Position numbers and translations under genes: made by a program. Shown one piece after another: positions 18,128 through 26,202 of a stretch of DNA of 32,542 nucleotides. Source of the stretch: a virus. The notes beneath the pieces were generated by a model. That model had not been told where the DNA came from. It ran no database searches and saw nothing but the letters and a program-made list of their open reading frames with translations. The stretch is from IMG/VR virus record IMGVR_UViG_3300049846_002574, positions 1-32,542 of that record; one strand, 5' to 3'. Within the stretch, counting starts at the first letter, position 1. Each line of letters opens with the position of its first letter.

Positions 18128-19096
18128 ATGTCGCACACAGACTTCCTCAACAAGACGGTCAATCAGCTGATCGTGTGGGCGTTCCTGCTGACCTTCCTGG
18201 TGGCGGCCGGAACCAATGCTGCGAATGCCTGGCCACGGGGCTTTTTCTGGGCCGTGTTCGCCATCGTCATTGTGACGGCAGAGGCGCTCGGCGCCGTCCT
18301 CGCGGAACGGTTCTTCGCCGCCCGTCGCTGGTACTACGGATCGGCCGCAGTGGTGTTGTGGGTGTGCGCAATGACCGCGTCTCTGGTGCAGTCGTTCAAT
18401 TCGGCGGCCATCACGCAGGACGGCGTCGCCGCGGCGCGCATGGCGCAGCACGCGTCGCACCGGACGGCCGGCGAGACCCGGGCCGCGGCCGGTGAGCGAC
18501 TGACGGAAGCGAAGGCGAAGATGGAGGGCTTGCGTAAGCAAGTGTGGGCCCCCATGCCGCAGATCGATGGCGTGACGATCATGACCGCCGCAGCGGCAGA
18601 GGAAGTCGCCGCGAAGGTCCGCGCCCGCCCGATCTTCAAGACCACGAACGAATGCGCAGAGACCACCACCAAGGACCGTCGCATCGCCTGCGACACCTAC
18701 CGCCAGGCGCTGGCCGCGAAGGCCGAGATCGAGGCCCGCGGGCCGCTCAAGAGCGCCTTCGATAAGGCCGAGATCGAGTACCGTGACGCGCACGAAGCCT
18801 ACCTCAAGGCCGGTGTTGCGGCGACCAGCGCTCCCGCCGTCACCTCAGGGACCACGCCCTTTGTGCAGTTTGTCGGCCACCTGACCGGCCTCGATGCCGA
18901 CGCCATCAATCTCGCCGCAGCGGGACAGATGTCGATCACCGCGCAGGTGTTCCTGACGATCCTGGGGCTGTTCCTGTTCGGCGCGGCGCTGCGGGTCGAT
19001 CATAGCGGCGGCGGCTCGACAACCGTGCACCATCCCGTCTCGCTCAAGTGGACCGAGTTCGAGGACGCGCTGCGCAGTCTCAAGGCCCCGGCATGA
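18128..19096 (+). CDS. Membrane protein with large extramembrane coiled coil
   Basis: A 322-residue protein with three N-terminal transmembrane helices (about residues 13-33, 38-60 and 70-92) and one near the C-terminus (about 275-298, ITAQVFLTILGLFLFGAALR). Between them lies a roughly 180-residue helical domain with a Cys pair (TTNECAETTTKDRRIACDTY). Start at ATG 18128, 15 bases after the terminator, with GGGGAA as ribosome site. I recognise no family. It is the first gene of the late block, followed by a second small membrane protein with an ATGA overlap, so a two-gene membrane complex is possible. Confidence 0.7.
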   Translation: MSHTDFLNKTVNQLIVWAFLLTFLVAAGTNAANAWPRGFFWAVFAIVIVTAEALGAVLAERFFAARRWYYGSAAVVLWVCAMTASLVQSFNSAAITQDGVAAARMAQHASHRTAGETRAAAGERLTEAKAKMEGLRKQVWAPMPQIDGVTIMTAAAAEEVAAKVRARPIFKTTNECAETTTKDRRIACDTYRQALAAKAEIEARGPLKSAFDKAEIEYRDAHEAYLKAGVAATSAPAVTSGTTPFVQFVGHLTGLDADAINLAAAGQMSITAQVFLTILGLFLFGAALRVDHSGGGSTTVHHPVSLKWTEFEDALRSLKAPA

Positions 19097-19275
19097 CCCA
19101 GATCCTCACCGCGGCGCGGCCGTTTCTGGCCGCCGCGTCTGTCCTCTTCGCTCTCGTGGCCGCAGTGAAGGGGCTCACCATCCTCATCCCCGCGCTGGGC
19201 GGGATTGTAGCGATCCGCGGAGGGCTCACGGAGATGTGCGCCCTTGCGATCGCCTGCGCGCTCGCCGGGAAGTAG
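19093..19275 (+). CDS. Small two-span membrane protein
   Basis: A 60-residue hydrophobic protein from the ATG at 19093, overlapping the previous stop. Two membrane segments (about residues 9-36, FLAAASVLFALVAAVKGLTI, and 37-58) are separated by a Gly turn. No family recognised. It is translationally coupled to the larger membrane protein upstream. Confidence 0.55.
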   Translation: MTQILTAARPFLAAASVLFALVAAVKGLTILIPALGGIVAIRGGLTEMCALAIACALAGK

Positions 19276-19278
19276 CAG

Positions 19279-20487
19279 ATGGCGCTGTTCGGCCGCCGCG
19301 CGCTGATCACCGGCGGTGGGGCCACGTTCACGCCCAGCGTCGACACCCAGGCGGCCATGCTCGCCCTGGCCGACCGACCCGGCCAGCGCGCCTTCCGCAC
19401 CGATCTCGGGTCCACCTTTGAGCAGACGGCCTCGCCCGCGTCGACACTGGCCAACTGGCAGCAGATCAGCGACGAGGCCGCAGCAAAAGCCGAGGCGGCG
19501 GCGGTCGGCATTTCCGCGACGGCGACCAATCTTGGCAGTCTGACGCCGACGACAGGTGCGCCGGGCACGACCGAAACCGCCAAGAGCCTTGGCGAGAAGC
19601 TCGAGAAGGCGATTCTGGACCTTGTGAGCCTCTCCGGCGTTGCTCGCAACGCCGCGAGCCTCGGAACGTTCGCGGGGGTCACGATCGCGGACAATCGCGA
19701 CACCAAGGGCGCGCTGCAGGATCTCGAGACGTCGCTCGAGACGGTCACCTTCGAGCCGCGACTGGATGGTCGCCTGGAATATGTCTCAGCGACACAGCTG
19801 AGACTGGCCCGCCGCAACGGCCGGCGCGTGTTCATCAATGACGCCAATGTCGTCATTCCCTCGACGGCGCCGACACTTTCGAATTCTGGGCTGTCGGCGA
19901 GCACGCTCTATTACGTTTACGCCTACGTAAATGCCGGCACGCTCACTCTCGAAGCCTCGGCGACGGCCTACGCGACCGACTCGACCTACGGCCACCAGGT
20001 CAAGTCCGGCGACTCCACCCGCACGCTGGTCGGCATGGTGCGCACCAACGCCTCATCGCAGTTCGTCGACAGCGCGGGCCAGCGCCTGGTGAGGTCTTGG
20101 GCCCACGATCCGGGTGTCGCCACGACGGCCCTGTTCACGGCCAACCGCAGCACGAGTTCGCTCACCGCCGTCGAGCTCAACAGCGAGATCCGCAACGAGG
20201 TGCTGCTCTGGGCCGGAGAGACGTGGGACCTGTCCTTCCTGGGCGCGGGCGTCAACGCCACAGCAAGCGGGTGGACCATCAGCGCAGTCGCGATCGACGG
20301 CACGACCGCGGAGAACGGCGGATGTCTCGCGACGACCGTTGATGCGGTCCCGGTCGTGGCGTCCGCCTACCGCGACAACCTCTCTGAGGGCTACCACTAT
20401 GCCACCGTCGTCGGCTCGGTCAATGCCGGCACCGGCACCTGGTACGGCAATCGCTGCCGGCTCTCGGGGCGCACATCGCGGAGATAA
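19279..20487 (+). CDS. Tail fibre or spike-like protein
   Basis: A 402-residue Ser/Thr/Ala-rich protein. The N-terminal region has QRAFRTDLGSTFEQTASPAS, wording found in tail fibres and pectate-lyase-like spikes; the middle is helical (EAAAVGISATATNLGSLTPT and ETAKSLGEKLEKAILDLV); the rest is beta-rich, with YYVYAYVNAGTLTLEASATA and a run of short beta strands to the end. It lies 3 bases after the upstream stop and opens the tail appendage block. Receptor binding is likely from composition and position; no domain is identified with certainty. Confidence 0.65.
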   Translation: MALFGRRALITGGGATFTPSVDTQAAMLALADRPGQRAFRTDLGSTFEQTASPASTLANWQQISDEAAAKAEAAAVGISATATNLGSLTPTTGAPGTTETAKSLGEKLEKAILDLVSLSGVARNAASLGTFAGVTIADNRDTKGALQDLETSLETVTFEPRLDGRLEYVSATQLRLARRNGRRVFINDANVVIPSTAPTLSNSGLSASTLYYVYAYVNAGTLTLEASATAYATDSTYGHQVKSGDSTRTLVGMVRTNASSQFVDSAGQRLVRSWAHDPGVATTALFTANRSTSSLTAVELNSEIRNEVLLWAGETWDLSFLGAGVNATASGWTISAVAIDGTTAENGGCLATTVDAVPVVASAYRDNLSEGYHYATVVGSVNAGTGTWYGNRCRLSGRTSRR

Positions 20488-20492
20488 ATCGG

Positions 20493-20648
20493 ATGCCCTG
20501 GACTATCATTATCACTCTAACGCTGATCCTTGCTGGGTGCGCGCATCGCCATACGCCGCTCATGCTCGGCGCGCCGAGCCCTGCCCACTGCCTCGCTCTT
20601 GCCGAGACCGAGATCGAGATCGTGATCGAGATGAGGGATTGCCACTGA
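20493..20648 (+). CDS. Small lipoprotein
   Basis: A 51-residue ORF from the ATG at 20493 (GGAG 9 nt upstream). Residues 1-16 form a lipoprotein signal, TIIITLTLILAGC, with the lipobox LAGC at residues 13-16, then HRHTPLMLGAPSPAHC and a short hydrophobic/acidic helix. It overlaps the next microgene by one base. It is separate from the spanin lipoprotein in the lysis cassette. No known homologue; it may be a second small outer-membrane component or a surface modifier. Confidence 0.6.
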   Translation: MPWTIIITLTLILAGCAHRHTPLMLGAPSPAHCLALAETEIEIVIEMRDCH

Positions 20649-20761
20649 TGGAGGTCGTCGTCGCAGCCGTCGCTGTCGCCCCGGCGCTGCTGCTCTCGGT
20701 TGGGCTCTTCGGCGCTTTCACGCTCCTCGTCGCCGAAGTGGTCGGACGCTGGGACGCGTGA
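20648..20761 (+). CDS. Single-span membrane microprotein (37 residues)
   Basis: ATG at 20648 overlaps the lipoprotein stop (TGATG). The product is almost one long membrane helix (VAAVAVAPALLLSVGLFGAF, then TLLVAEVVGR). The stop overlaps the next start by one base. No family recognised; holin-like or scaffold-like membrane roles are possible. Confidence 0.5.
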   Translation: MEVVVAAVAVAPALLLSVGLFGAFTLLVAEVVGRWDA

Positions 20762-20871
20762 TGACCGAGCTGGCCATGTTCATCCTGGCACTGGCGCCGA
20801 TCCTGCTCATCGGCGCCGTGGCCGGCGCCGTCGTTCTGCTGGCGATTGAGATGATGGAGCGCCTGTGGTGA
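20761..20871 (+). CDS. Single-span membrane microprotein (36 residues)
   Basis: ATG at 20761 overlaps the previous stop. One membrane helix (AMFILALAPILLIGAVAGAV, then VLLAIEMM) and a short amphipathic end. It resembles the preceding microprotein in size and layout, as if duplicated, although the sequences differ. Its stop overlaps the next start. Confidence 0.5.
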   Translation: MTELAMFILALAPILLIGAVAGAVVLLAIEMMERLW

Positions 20872-20996
20872 GCGCGCCCAACGGGCCCGTTCGCATCGCC
20901 GTGATCCGGTTCAAGCCGCACGTTCCGATCGATGTCATCCGCGCCATCATGGCATTCCACAAGGACACCGCATGGATAAGAGAGATCGGAACGTGA
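20868..20996 (+). CDS. Small unknown ORF (42 residues)
   Basis: Starts at GTG 20868, overlapping the upstream stop (GTGA), and encodes a short basic beta-helix product (VRIAVIRFKPHVPIDVIRAI). The next gene starts inside it at 20972 in another frame. Supported by operon fit rather than homology. Confidence 0.4.
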   Translation: MSAPNGPVRIAVIRFKPHVPIDVIRAIMAFHKDTAWIREIGT

Positions 20997-21178
20997 GCGA
21001 GGCGCCCGCAGCAGAGCGGAACCGGGACGAGGCGGCGATTGAGGACGCGGGCGACCTGATCAAAGAAGCGCTGAGGAGGCTCAGCGATCGCTTCGGCGCG
21101 CACGTCGGTCTCACGATCGCCCTGTCAATTCTGGCCGATTGTGCCGTCGAAGATGACGCGCCGGAGGAGGTCCACTGA
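20972..21178 (+). CDS. Small acidic helical protein
   Basis: A 68-residue protein, helical throughout (DEAAIEDAGDLIKEALRRLS, then FGAHVGLTIALSILADCAVE). AAGGACACC-type upstream sequence gives only a weak ribosome site, so translation is probably coupled to the overlapping ORF. It overlaps the next start by one base. No family recognised. Confidence 0.55.
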   Translation: MDKRDRNVSEAPAAERNRDEAAIEDAGDLIKEALRRLSDRFGAHVGLTIALSILADCAVEDDAPEEVH

Positions 21179-21471
21179 TGGCCTCGCTCAGCGTCACGTT
21201 GCCCAACAACTCCACCTGGATCGAGGTCGATCCAGGCTCGTCGGCGCAGATGACCGTGCAGAACCACTCGGACGCGCGGACGGCGTACTGGTTCGTCGGC
21301 ACCGCAGCGCCGGCCGCCGACGCGACGCCGGCCAGCACGGCCGGCGTCGGCGAGCTCGCGCCCAAGGGCGAGTTCGCGTTCTCGTTCTCGCCGGGGGAGA
21401 AGGCCTACTTCCGTGCCGCGGCCCCCGTCGGCGCCAACAAGACGTTCCGCCTCGCCTACGGCCTCGCGTGA
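21178..21471 (+). CDS. Small beta-rich virion or tail protein
   Basis: A 97-residue beta-sandwich-like protein (SLSVTLPNNSTWIEVDPGSS, then MTVQNHSDARTAYWFVG and FAFSFSPGEKAYFRAAAPVG), of the kind found as small decoration or fibre-cap proteins of phage virions. No named family. It overlaps its neighbours on both sides by 1 and 4 bases. Confidence 0.6.
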   Translation: MASLSVTLPNNSTWIEVDPGSSAQMTVQNHSDARTAYWFVGTAAPAADATPASTAGVGELAPKGEFAFSFSPGEKAYFRAAAPVGANKTFRLAYGLA

Positions 21472-22094
21472 TCCGCACCATAACGTATACGGCAACCGGA
21501 CGGCGGGCGATGCGCGGCCTTCGGGCCGATGCCCAAGGGCGCCCGCTGCTGGTCGTCAACGGGGGCGCGGTTGCAATCATTACCCTCGATCTGGCGCCGG
21601 ACCTTGCGCTCGGGAACCGTATCGCATGGGTGAAGGTGGGGGCGCGACACTGCGTCGTCTCGGCCACGCACGACGCCCGCCGCGTCGTGCTCACGATCAG
21701 CGGCATTCCGGCGGTCGGGATCGCCCGTGATTACGGCACGCGTCTTGATGCCGACGCGGCCGCGGGACTCGTCAGCGTTGAGGTCGGCCGCATGAACGGC
21801 GAGAACCTCGTCGAGACGCTCGTGTGCCGCACCCACAACCGCGCCACGGGAGAGGCGCCGATCGCTGGAACCGAGGTGTCGGGCAACTCGCTCGAGCCGT
21901 TCTCACCGGTCACCGGCGCCGACATTGCCGGTCCGGCCACTGTCGCGGGGAGCGACGATCGCCGCCGGCTCACCAACGGCCAGTTTGGCGGCATTGTCGA
22001 CGGAGTCGATTACTCCGACGACGGCGCCATCGATGAGACACAGACGCTCGAGGAGCTGGTGGAAGATCAGTACGAGGCCGGGCACATCCCATGA
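21468..22094 (+). CDS. Tail appendage protein, unknown
   Basis: A 208-residue protein from GTG 21468, overlapping the previous stop (GTGA); earlier in-frame starts fall within another gene. The first 110 residues are beta-rich (ITYTATGRRAMRGLRADAQG, then AVAIITLDLAPDLALGN and HCVVSATHDARRVVLTISGI), the rest is acidic and turn-rich and ends in a helix (TQTLEELVEDQYEAGHIP). No family recognised. Position in the appendage cluster suggests a baseplate-like or fibre-connecting role. Confidence 0.6.
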   Translation: MIRTITYTATGRRAMRGLRADAQGRPLLVVNGGAVAIITLDLAPDLALGNRIAWVKVGARHCVVSATHDARRVVLTISGIPAVGIARDYGTRLDADAAAGLVSVEVGRMNGENLVETLVCRTHNRATGEAPIAGTEVSGNSLEPFSPVTGADIAGPATVAGSDDRRRLTNGQFGGIVDGVDYSDDGAIDETQTLEELVEDQYEAGHIP

Positions 22095-22762
22095 GTCGCG
22101 CCCTCGACCTTGACGCGCAACGTCTGGTGTTCACACCCCACGCCCCCGGCGCCAAGCCGATGGCGGTGCCGCCGCTTGACGTGGTGGTGCGGATACTCAA
22201 GACGGCGGGAATCATCGATGTCCACATCGATCCCGAGACGCCGCCCGCCCAGACCTCGCAGCTGTGGTGGAAGACCGCGACCCCCGCCACGGGGTCTGGC
22301 CACATGCGCTATTGGAACGGCTCCGCGTGGGTCGCCGTCGTGCCCGGGCCCGGCGTCGGGTACGTCCGACGTGATGGCACGACACCGTTCACCGTGCCGC
22401 AGCCCGGAATCGATGCGGTTGCCGCCAATCATCTCGTCACGCTCCAGCAGCTGACGGCCGTCGCGGCCCAAACCGGCGGCGGCCAGACCTGGGGCGCCTG
22501 GTCCGAGGCCCCGGCGAATCCGGTTCGCGGCCACCGTCATTGGCTCGTGCCCGGCGACACGCTCTACGTTGCCGTCAACGACAGCGTGGGCGATGTGTGG
22601 GTCGACGTCAGCACGGCCGGCGTCGACGCCGACAGTCTGATCGCAACGCTGACGGAGCCAACAACGCCATTCCTCGGCGAGGAATGGCACGGCCCGTTCG
22701 GAGTCCGGAAGTGGTCGACCGATGGGTCATCCTACTTCTGGGCGCAACTCGGGACCTACTGA
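22091..22762 (+). CDS. Tail fibre-like protein sharing a domain with the 24868 gene
   Basis: A 223-residue protein. Its N-terminal half contains PPLDVVVRILKTAGIIDVHI and QLWWKTATPA, then MRYWNGSAWVAVVPG; a parallel order (EVIAKMLAELGLLEIEI, LWLKPHPN, LRAHNGTSWVAVTPT) appears in the protein at 24868-25665, so the two share an adaptor domain. The C-terminal half is beta-rich and Trp-rich. It overlaps both neighbours by 4 and 1 bases. Probably a fibre subunit that attaches to the same virion site as its paralogue. Confidence 0.6.
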   Translation: MSRALDLDAQRLVFTPHAPGAKPMAVPPLDVVVRILKTAGIIDVHIDPETPPAQTSQLWWKTATPATGSGHMRYWNGSAWVAVVPGPGVGYVRRDGTTPFTVPQPGIDAVAANHLVTLQQLTAVAAQTGGGQTWGAWSEAPANPVRGHRHWLVPGDTLYVAVNDSVGDVWVDVSTAGVDADSLIATLTEPTTPFLGEEWHGPFGVRKWSTDGSSYFWAQLGTY

Positions 22763-23853
22763 TGCCCTTCCCCGCCAACCCAACCCTCAATCAGGAATAC
22801 ACAAACACCAACGGGGTCGTGTACGTGTGCACGAAAGCCCCGCCGCGGCCTGCGTGGGCGGTCAAGAACCTGCTCACCAACCAGGTCGACACCCTGCGTA
22901 CGTACGACACCATCGCGGTCGCAGCCGCGACGAACATCCCCGGCAGCGCGCAATACGTCCTTATCGGCGGGTACCTGCCGCAGCCCCGGCTCTTCAAGCG
23001 CAGCGCGACAGACCCGGGGTCGGGTGACCGGTTCCAGTCGGCGGACGGGGCTTATTGGATCGGCACCGCGCTCCCCCCCTCGATCATCGATCTCCCGAAT
23101 GAGGTTGCGCGGACCTCGGACGTCGCGTTCGGTGTCGACGACATGGACAAGGCGCACGCCTTCTCCATCGGCGCCGGGGTGACAGTCGGTGCCACTCTGC
23201 CGCCGGCCGTGAACTTCCTCGGCCGGATCCTCCACATCAGCGTCGAGAGTACCGCGAGCGGGAAGCTGCAGCTGCGCGCAACGCCGGGAAACTCGACGTC
23301 GCTGATTGAGGACTGGCCGACCAATGACTTCTACATGTGGGCCGGGGAGGATATCGTCCTCAAGGCGGCTCCGCTCGGATGGCGGATCCGGGGTGGTCGC
23401 TGCCGCCCCATCCAGCTGACCGTGACCCGCCCTGCCGCGAGCGGCAACGTCACCATGACGGACGCGAACGAGGTCGCCTTCGACAGCTGGGAGGCCCCCT
23501 CCCTCGTCGGCAGTCAGTGGCGCCATTCGCTGCATGCCCTCAACAGCTCGGCGCAGGTCGTGATCCCGCGTCGGGGGTACTATTCCATCGAGTTCAGCAC
23601 TCTGGCCCAGTTTGCCGGGACGACGCCCACCATCTGCTTCGGCGCCATCCAGTCGTTCGGAGCGCTGACAACGTCGCGCCTGTGGTCGCCCCTGATCGCC
23701 GGTAACCCCAACACGACGGTGCGGGGCCTCTACAACGGTATCTTCGCGACCGGAGATCCGGTCAAGGGGTCGGCCTATCGGTCGGGAGGCAGCGCCACAG
23801 ACGCGCTGGCGTCATTCACGCGACTGACGCTGACCGAGTCGCCACGATGGTAG
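22762..23853 (+). CDS. Tail fibre or receptor-binding protein
   Basis: A 363-residue protein starting in a TGATG overlap. The N-terminus (PFPANPTLNQEYTNTNGVVY with VCTKAP) is the short entry domain seen at the start of many phage appendage proteins (an immunoglobulin-like or carbohydrate-binding beta unit that begins with NP-x-GQ/NQ-x-Y-x3-NG). The central and C-terminal parts are beta-rich with Gly, Ser and Trp, and end with a trimeric-fibre-like run (ASGNVTMTDANEVAFDSWEA and onward). Receptor-binding role inferred from composition and cluster position. Confidence 0.62.
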   Translation: MPFPANPTLNQEYTNTNGVVYVCTKAPPRPAWAVKNLLTNQVDTLRTYDTIAVAAATNIPGSAQYVLIGGYLPQPRLFKRSATDPGSGDRFQSADGAYWIGTALPPSIIDLPNEVARTSDVAFGVDDMDKAHAFSIGAGVTVGATLPPAVNFLGRILHISVESTASGKLQLRATPGNSTSLIEDWPTNDFYMWAGEDIVLKAAPLGWRIRGGRCRPIQLTVTRPAASGNVTMTDANEVAFDSWEAPSLVGSQWRHSLHALNSSAQVVIPRRGYYSIEFSTLAQFAGTTPTICFGAIQSFGALTTSRLWSPLIAGNPNTTVRGLYNGIFATGDPVKGSAYRSGGSATDALASFTRLTLTESPRW

Positions 23854-23857
23854 TCGG

Positions 23858-24871
23858 ATGAGCGTCATCTACTATCGCCTGTCGCTGGGCGAGCAGTCCG
23901 ATCTCCATCAGACCATTCTGCCGAACGATGGGCGACTGCTGGTCTCCGATTATCATACGATTGCCGAGCGCAGCGCGACGCGGCTGCGGTTCTCGCGCCC
24001 GCTCGCCGACGGCAGCGGCTACCAGCACTGCGCGCCGGGCGCCCGGGTGTCGTTCATCACGAATGCATCCTCGGTCCGCTTCCGCGTCGCCTACAATGGG
24101 CTCGTTACCCGGACCGGTTCCGGGCGGAACTTCGTTTCCGTGGTGCTGGTCGACGGTGCCCTGCACTCGAGCTTCACCAATCCGCTCGGCGAGGCCGGCG
24201 CCGCCGTCGTCGACCATGTCGTGGAATTGTCATCGCTGCCGCGTCAGTATGACCTTGTGTGGCCCTACGGGGACGGCATGGATCTGCTCGCCATCATCCT
24301 CAACGCGGGGGCGAGCCTGTTCCAGGGGATCCGCCCGCTCGGGAAGATGGTCGTAGCCGGGGACTCGATGACTCAAGGCTTCGAGGCGACCGACGTGCTC
24401 GCCTCCTACGCGCTGAGCCTGCCAGCTGCCAAGGCGCGGCAGCTGATCAATATGGGATACGGGGGCCGCCGCTGCTTCGCCAGCGATGCCGGCGAAGCAC
24501 TGACCGGCACCGGTGCAGACCGGGTGGTCTATCTGATCGGGTTCAATGACTTCTTTGGCCAGGTCTCCCTCGCGACGTTCCAGTCGGAGGCGCAGGGCTG
24601 GATCACCGCCGCTCGAGCGGCCCTGCCAAGCGCCAAGATCTATATCGTCTCGCCCCTCTACTCGCCCGCGACCGCGGCCATTCCGCTCTCTTCATACCGG
24701 TCCGCGCTGCAGGCGGCCGAAGGCGGCGTCGGCGACGCGGAAACTTTCTTCATCGATGGGCTCTCGCTCATGGCCAATGACCTGAGTTCGCTCGCCCCAG
24801 ATCAGATCCACCCGAACAATTTCGGAATGTCGCAGGTGTGGATGAACTTAGCCGCGCAGATTGCATCATGA
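23858..24871 (+). CDS. SGNH/GDSL hydrolase on the tail
   Basis: A 337-residue protein with all four SGNH blocks: GDSMTQG (Ser170), MGYGG (Gly202), IGFND (Asn230) and DQIHPN (Asp315, His318). The first 150 residues form a beta-rich domain likely to bind carbohydrate or the virion. SGNH enzymes cleave esters; on phage tails they typically remove O-acetyl groups from capsule or O-antigen. The start lies 4 bases after the preceding stop and the end overlaps the next fibre gene by 4 bases, placing it inside the fibre cluster. The catalytic set is complete, so activity is probable; the substrate is unknown. Confidence 0.82.
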   Translation: MSVIYYRLSLGEQSDLHQTILPNDGRLLVSDYHTIAERSATRLRFSRPLADGSGYQHCAPGARVSFITNASSVRFRVAYNGLVTRTGSGRNFVSVVLVDGALHSSFTNPLGEAGAAVVDHVVELSSLPRQYDLVWPYGDGMDLLAIILNAGASLFQGIRPLGKMVVAGDSMTQGFEATDVLASYALSLPAAKARQLINMGYGGRRCFASDAGEALTGTGADRVVYLIGFNDFFGQVSLATFQSEAQGWITAARAALPSAKIYIVSPLYSPATAAIPLSSYRSALQAAEGGVGDAETFFIDGLSLMANDLSSLAPDQIHPNNFGMSQVWMNLAAQIAS

Positions 24872-25665
24872 GCTTCTCCGGCACGACTCACTATCTACCG
24901 CTCAAGCCCATCTCCGGAACGCCACCGGTCAGCCATTCCTGGCCGACGGAGGTGATCGCCAAGATGCTGGCCGAGCTCGGTCTCCTCGAGATCGAGATCA
25001 GAGATGATCAGCCGATCGCCACGACGAAGCTGTGGCTCAAGCCGCACCCCAACAGATCGTCGTCGCCGGGCGAATTGCGCGCGCACAATGGTACCAGCTG
25101 GGTGGCGGTAACGCCGACGCTGTTCGCCCGCCACATCGTCAGCAGGGTCGCGACGAGTGAGCTGTTCACGGCGGCGGACAGAGTGAAGCTGGATGGCATT
25201 GAGGCCGGCGCGACGGCGGATATGACCGGGACGGAAATCGCGGCCGCGCTCGATGTCCTCCTCGGGCCCGGATGGCGGGCGACCGGTATCAGCTATGCGC
25301 TGGCGACCCAGGGCGCCCACGGGCTGATGTCCGCGACGGACAAGACCAAGCTTGATGGCATTCCGGCCGGGACTCACACGCCGACGGCGGTTGAGATTAC
25401 CAACCTCCTCGACACCTATTTCGGGTCGTTCGTGTGGCGTCAGGGAACGATCACGGGGGCTGGCGTGACAGACTACCGGGCCGGCATCGCGCCAGAGTTC
25501 TCTGGACTCTCGCAGGGAGCCGCTCTCTCCACCGCCCAGAAGACGGCTCTCGGCGTTGCCGTTGGCGACACCTGGGTCGCGCGCTCGGTCTCGCCCCTGA
25601 TCAAGGGCAGCGCCAACGGCAGCAACCAGGACGTCTGGTTCTGCCTCGCTCAACGGATTGCGTGA
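24868..25665 (+). CDS. Tail fibre protein with KLDGI-type repeats
   Basis: A 265-residue fibre protein from the ATG at 24868, overlapping the hydrolase stop. Two fibre repeats are plain: TAADRVKLDGIEAGAT and SATDKTKLDGIPAGTHT, the short repeat (x-A-x-D-K-x-KLDGI-x-AGA) of many tail fibres. The N-terminal 80 residues share an adaptor domain with the 22091 protein. The C-terminus is beta-rich and ends with Trp/Phe-rich text. It closes the appendage cluster directly before the small terminase gene. Confidence 0.75.
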   Translation: MSFSGTTHYLPLKPISGTPPVSHSWPTEVIAKMLAELGLLEIEIRDDQPIATTKLWLKPHPNRSSSPGELRAHNGTSWVAVTPTLFARHIVSRVATSELFTAADRVKLDGIEAGATADMTGTEIAAALDVLLGPGWRATGISYALATQGAHGLMSATDKTKLDGIPAGTHTPTAVEITNLLDTYFGSFVWRQGTITGAGVTDYRAGIAPEFSGLSQGAALSTAQKTALGVAVGDTWVARSVSPLIKGSANGSNQDVWFCLAQRIA

Positions 25666-25667
25666 CC

Positions 25668-26180
25668 ATGACAAAGACCAAATCCAAGCTCACGGGGCGC
25701 CAGGAGGCGTTCTGCCGCGCTTACATGGAAACCGGGAATGCGTCAGAGGCCTATCGCAGGGCCTTTGTGACCGACAAGATGGCGCCCCACACGATCTGGC
25801 GTGCATCCTCGGCCCTGAAGGCAAGGCCGGAGGTTACCGCCAGGATCGCGGAACTGGAGGCGGCGGCGGCTGAGGCGGCCGTGCTGAACAAAGCCTGGGT
25901 CCTCAATCGGCTCATGCGCAACGCCAAGGTGACGATGGGTGAGGAGAAGACACGCATCTCCTACCGGCCGAGGAACGGCGATGAGGCCACCTCCGTCGAG
26001 ATGTTCCGCCCGAACCCGGACGCCGCCAACCGCGCGCTTGAGCTGCTCGGTCGCGAGGTCGGGCTCTTCACTGAGAAGCTGGAGACGACGAACACGCACA
26101 TGACCGTCACCGACGCGGCCATGACGCCGGAGGAGTGGGAGGCGCAGAACGCCGAGAGCGTCACGCCGAAGGCCCACTGA
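25668..26180 (+). CDS. terS: Terminase small subunit
   Basis: A 170-residue protein. LTGRQEAFCRAYMETGNASE, then AYRRAFVTDKMAPHTIWRAS and ALKARPEVTARIAELEAAAA form the helix-turn-helix and coiled coil of the Terminase_2 family, which recognises phage DNA and brings it to the large subunit. The C-terminal 40 residues are acidic, probably flexible. It follows the last fibre gene by 2 bases and precedes the large subunit by 22 bases. Confidence 0.85.
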   Translation: MTKTKSKLTGRQEAFCRAYMETGNASEAYRRAFVTDKMAPHTIWRASSALKARPEVTARIAELEAAAAEAAVLNKAWVLNRLMRNAKVTMGEEKTRISYRPRNGDEATSVEMFRPNPDAANRALELLGREVGLFTEKLETTNTHMTVTDAAMTPEEWEAQNAESVTPKAH

Positions 26181-26202
26181 GGGCGTACCGGTCATCGGTC
26201 AG

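Noticed and set aside
25000-25400. CRISPR-like or tandem DNA repeats in the fibre gene
   Set aside because: The repetition (KLDGI with AGA/T) is at protein level only, with two diverged copies. There is no regular DNA repeat or spacer pattern anywhere in the window.
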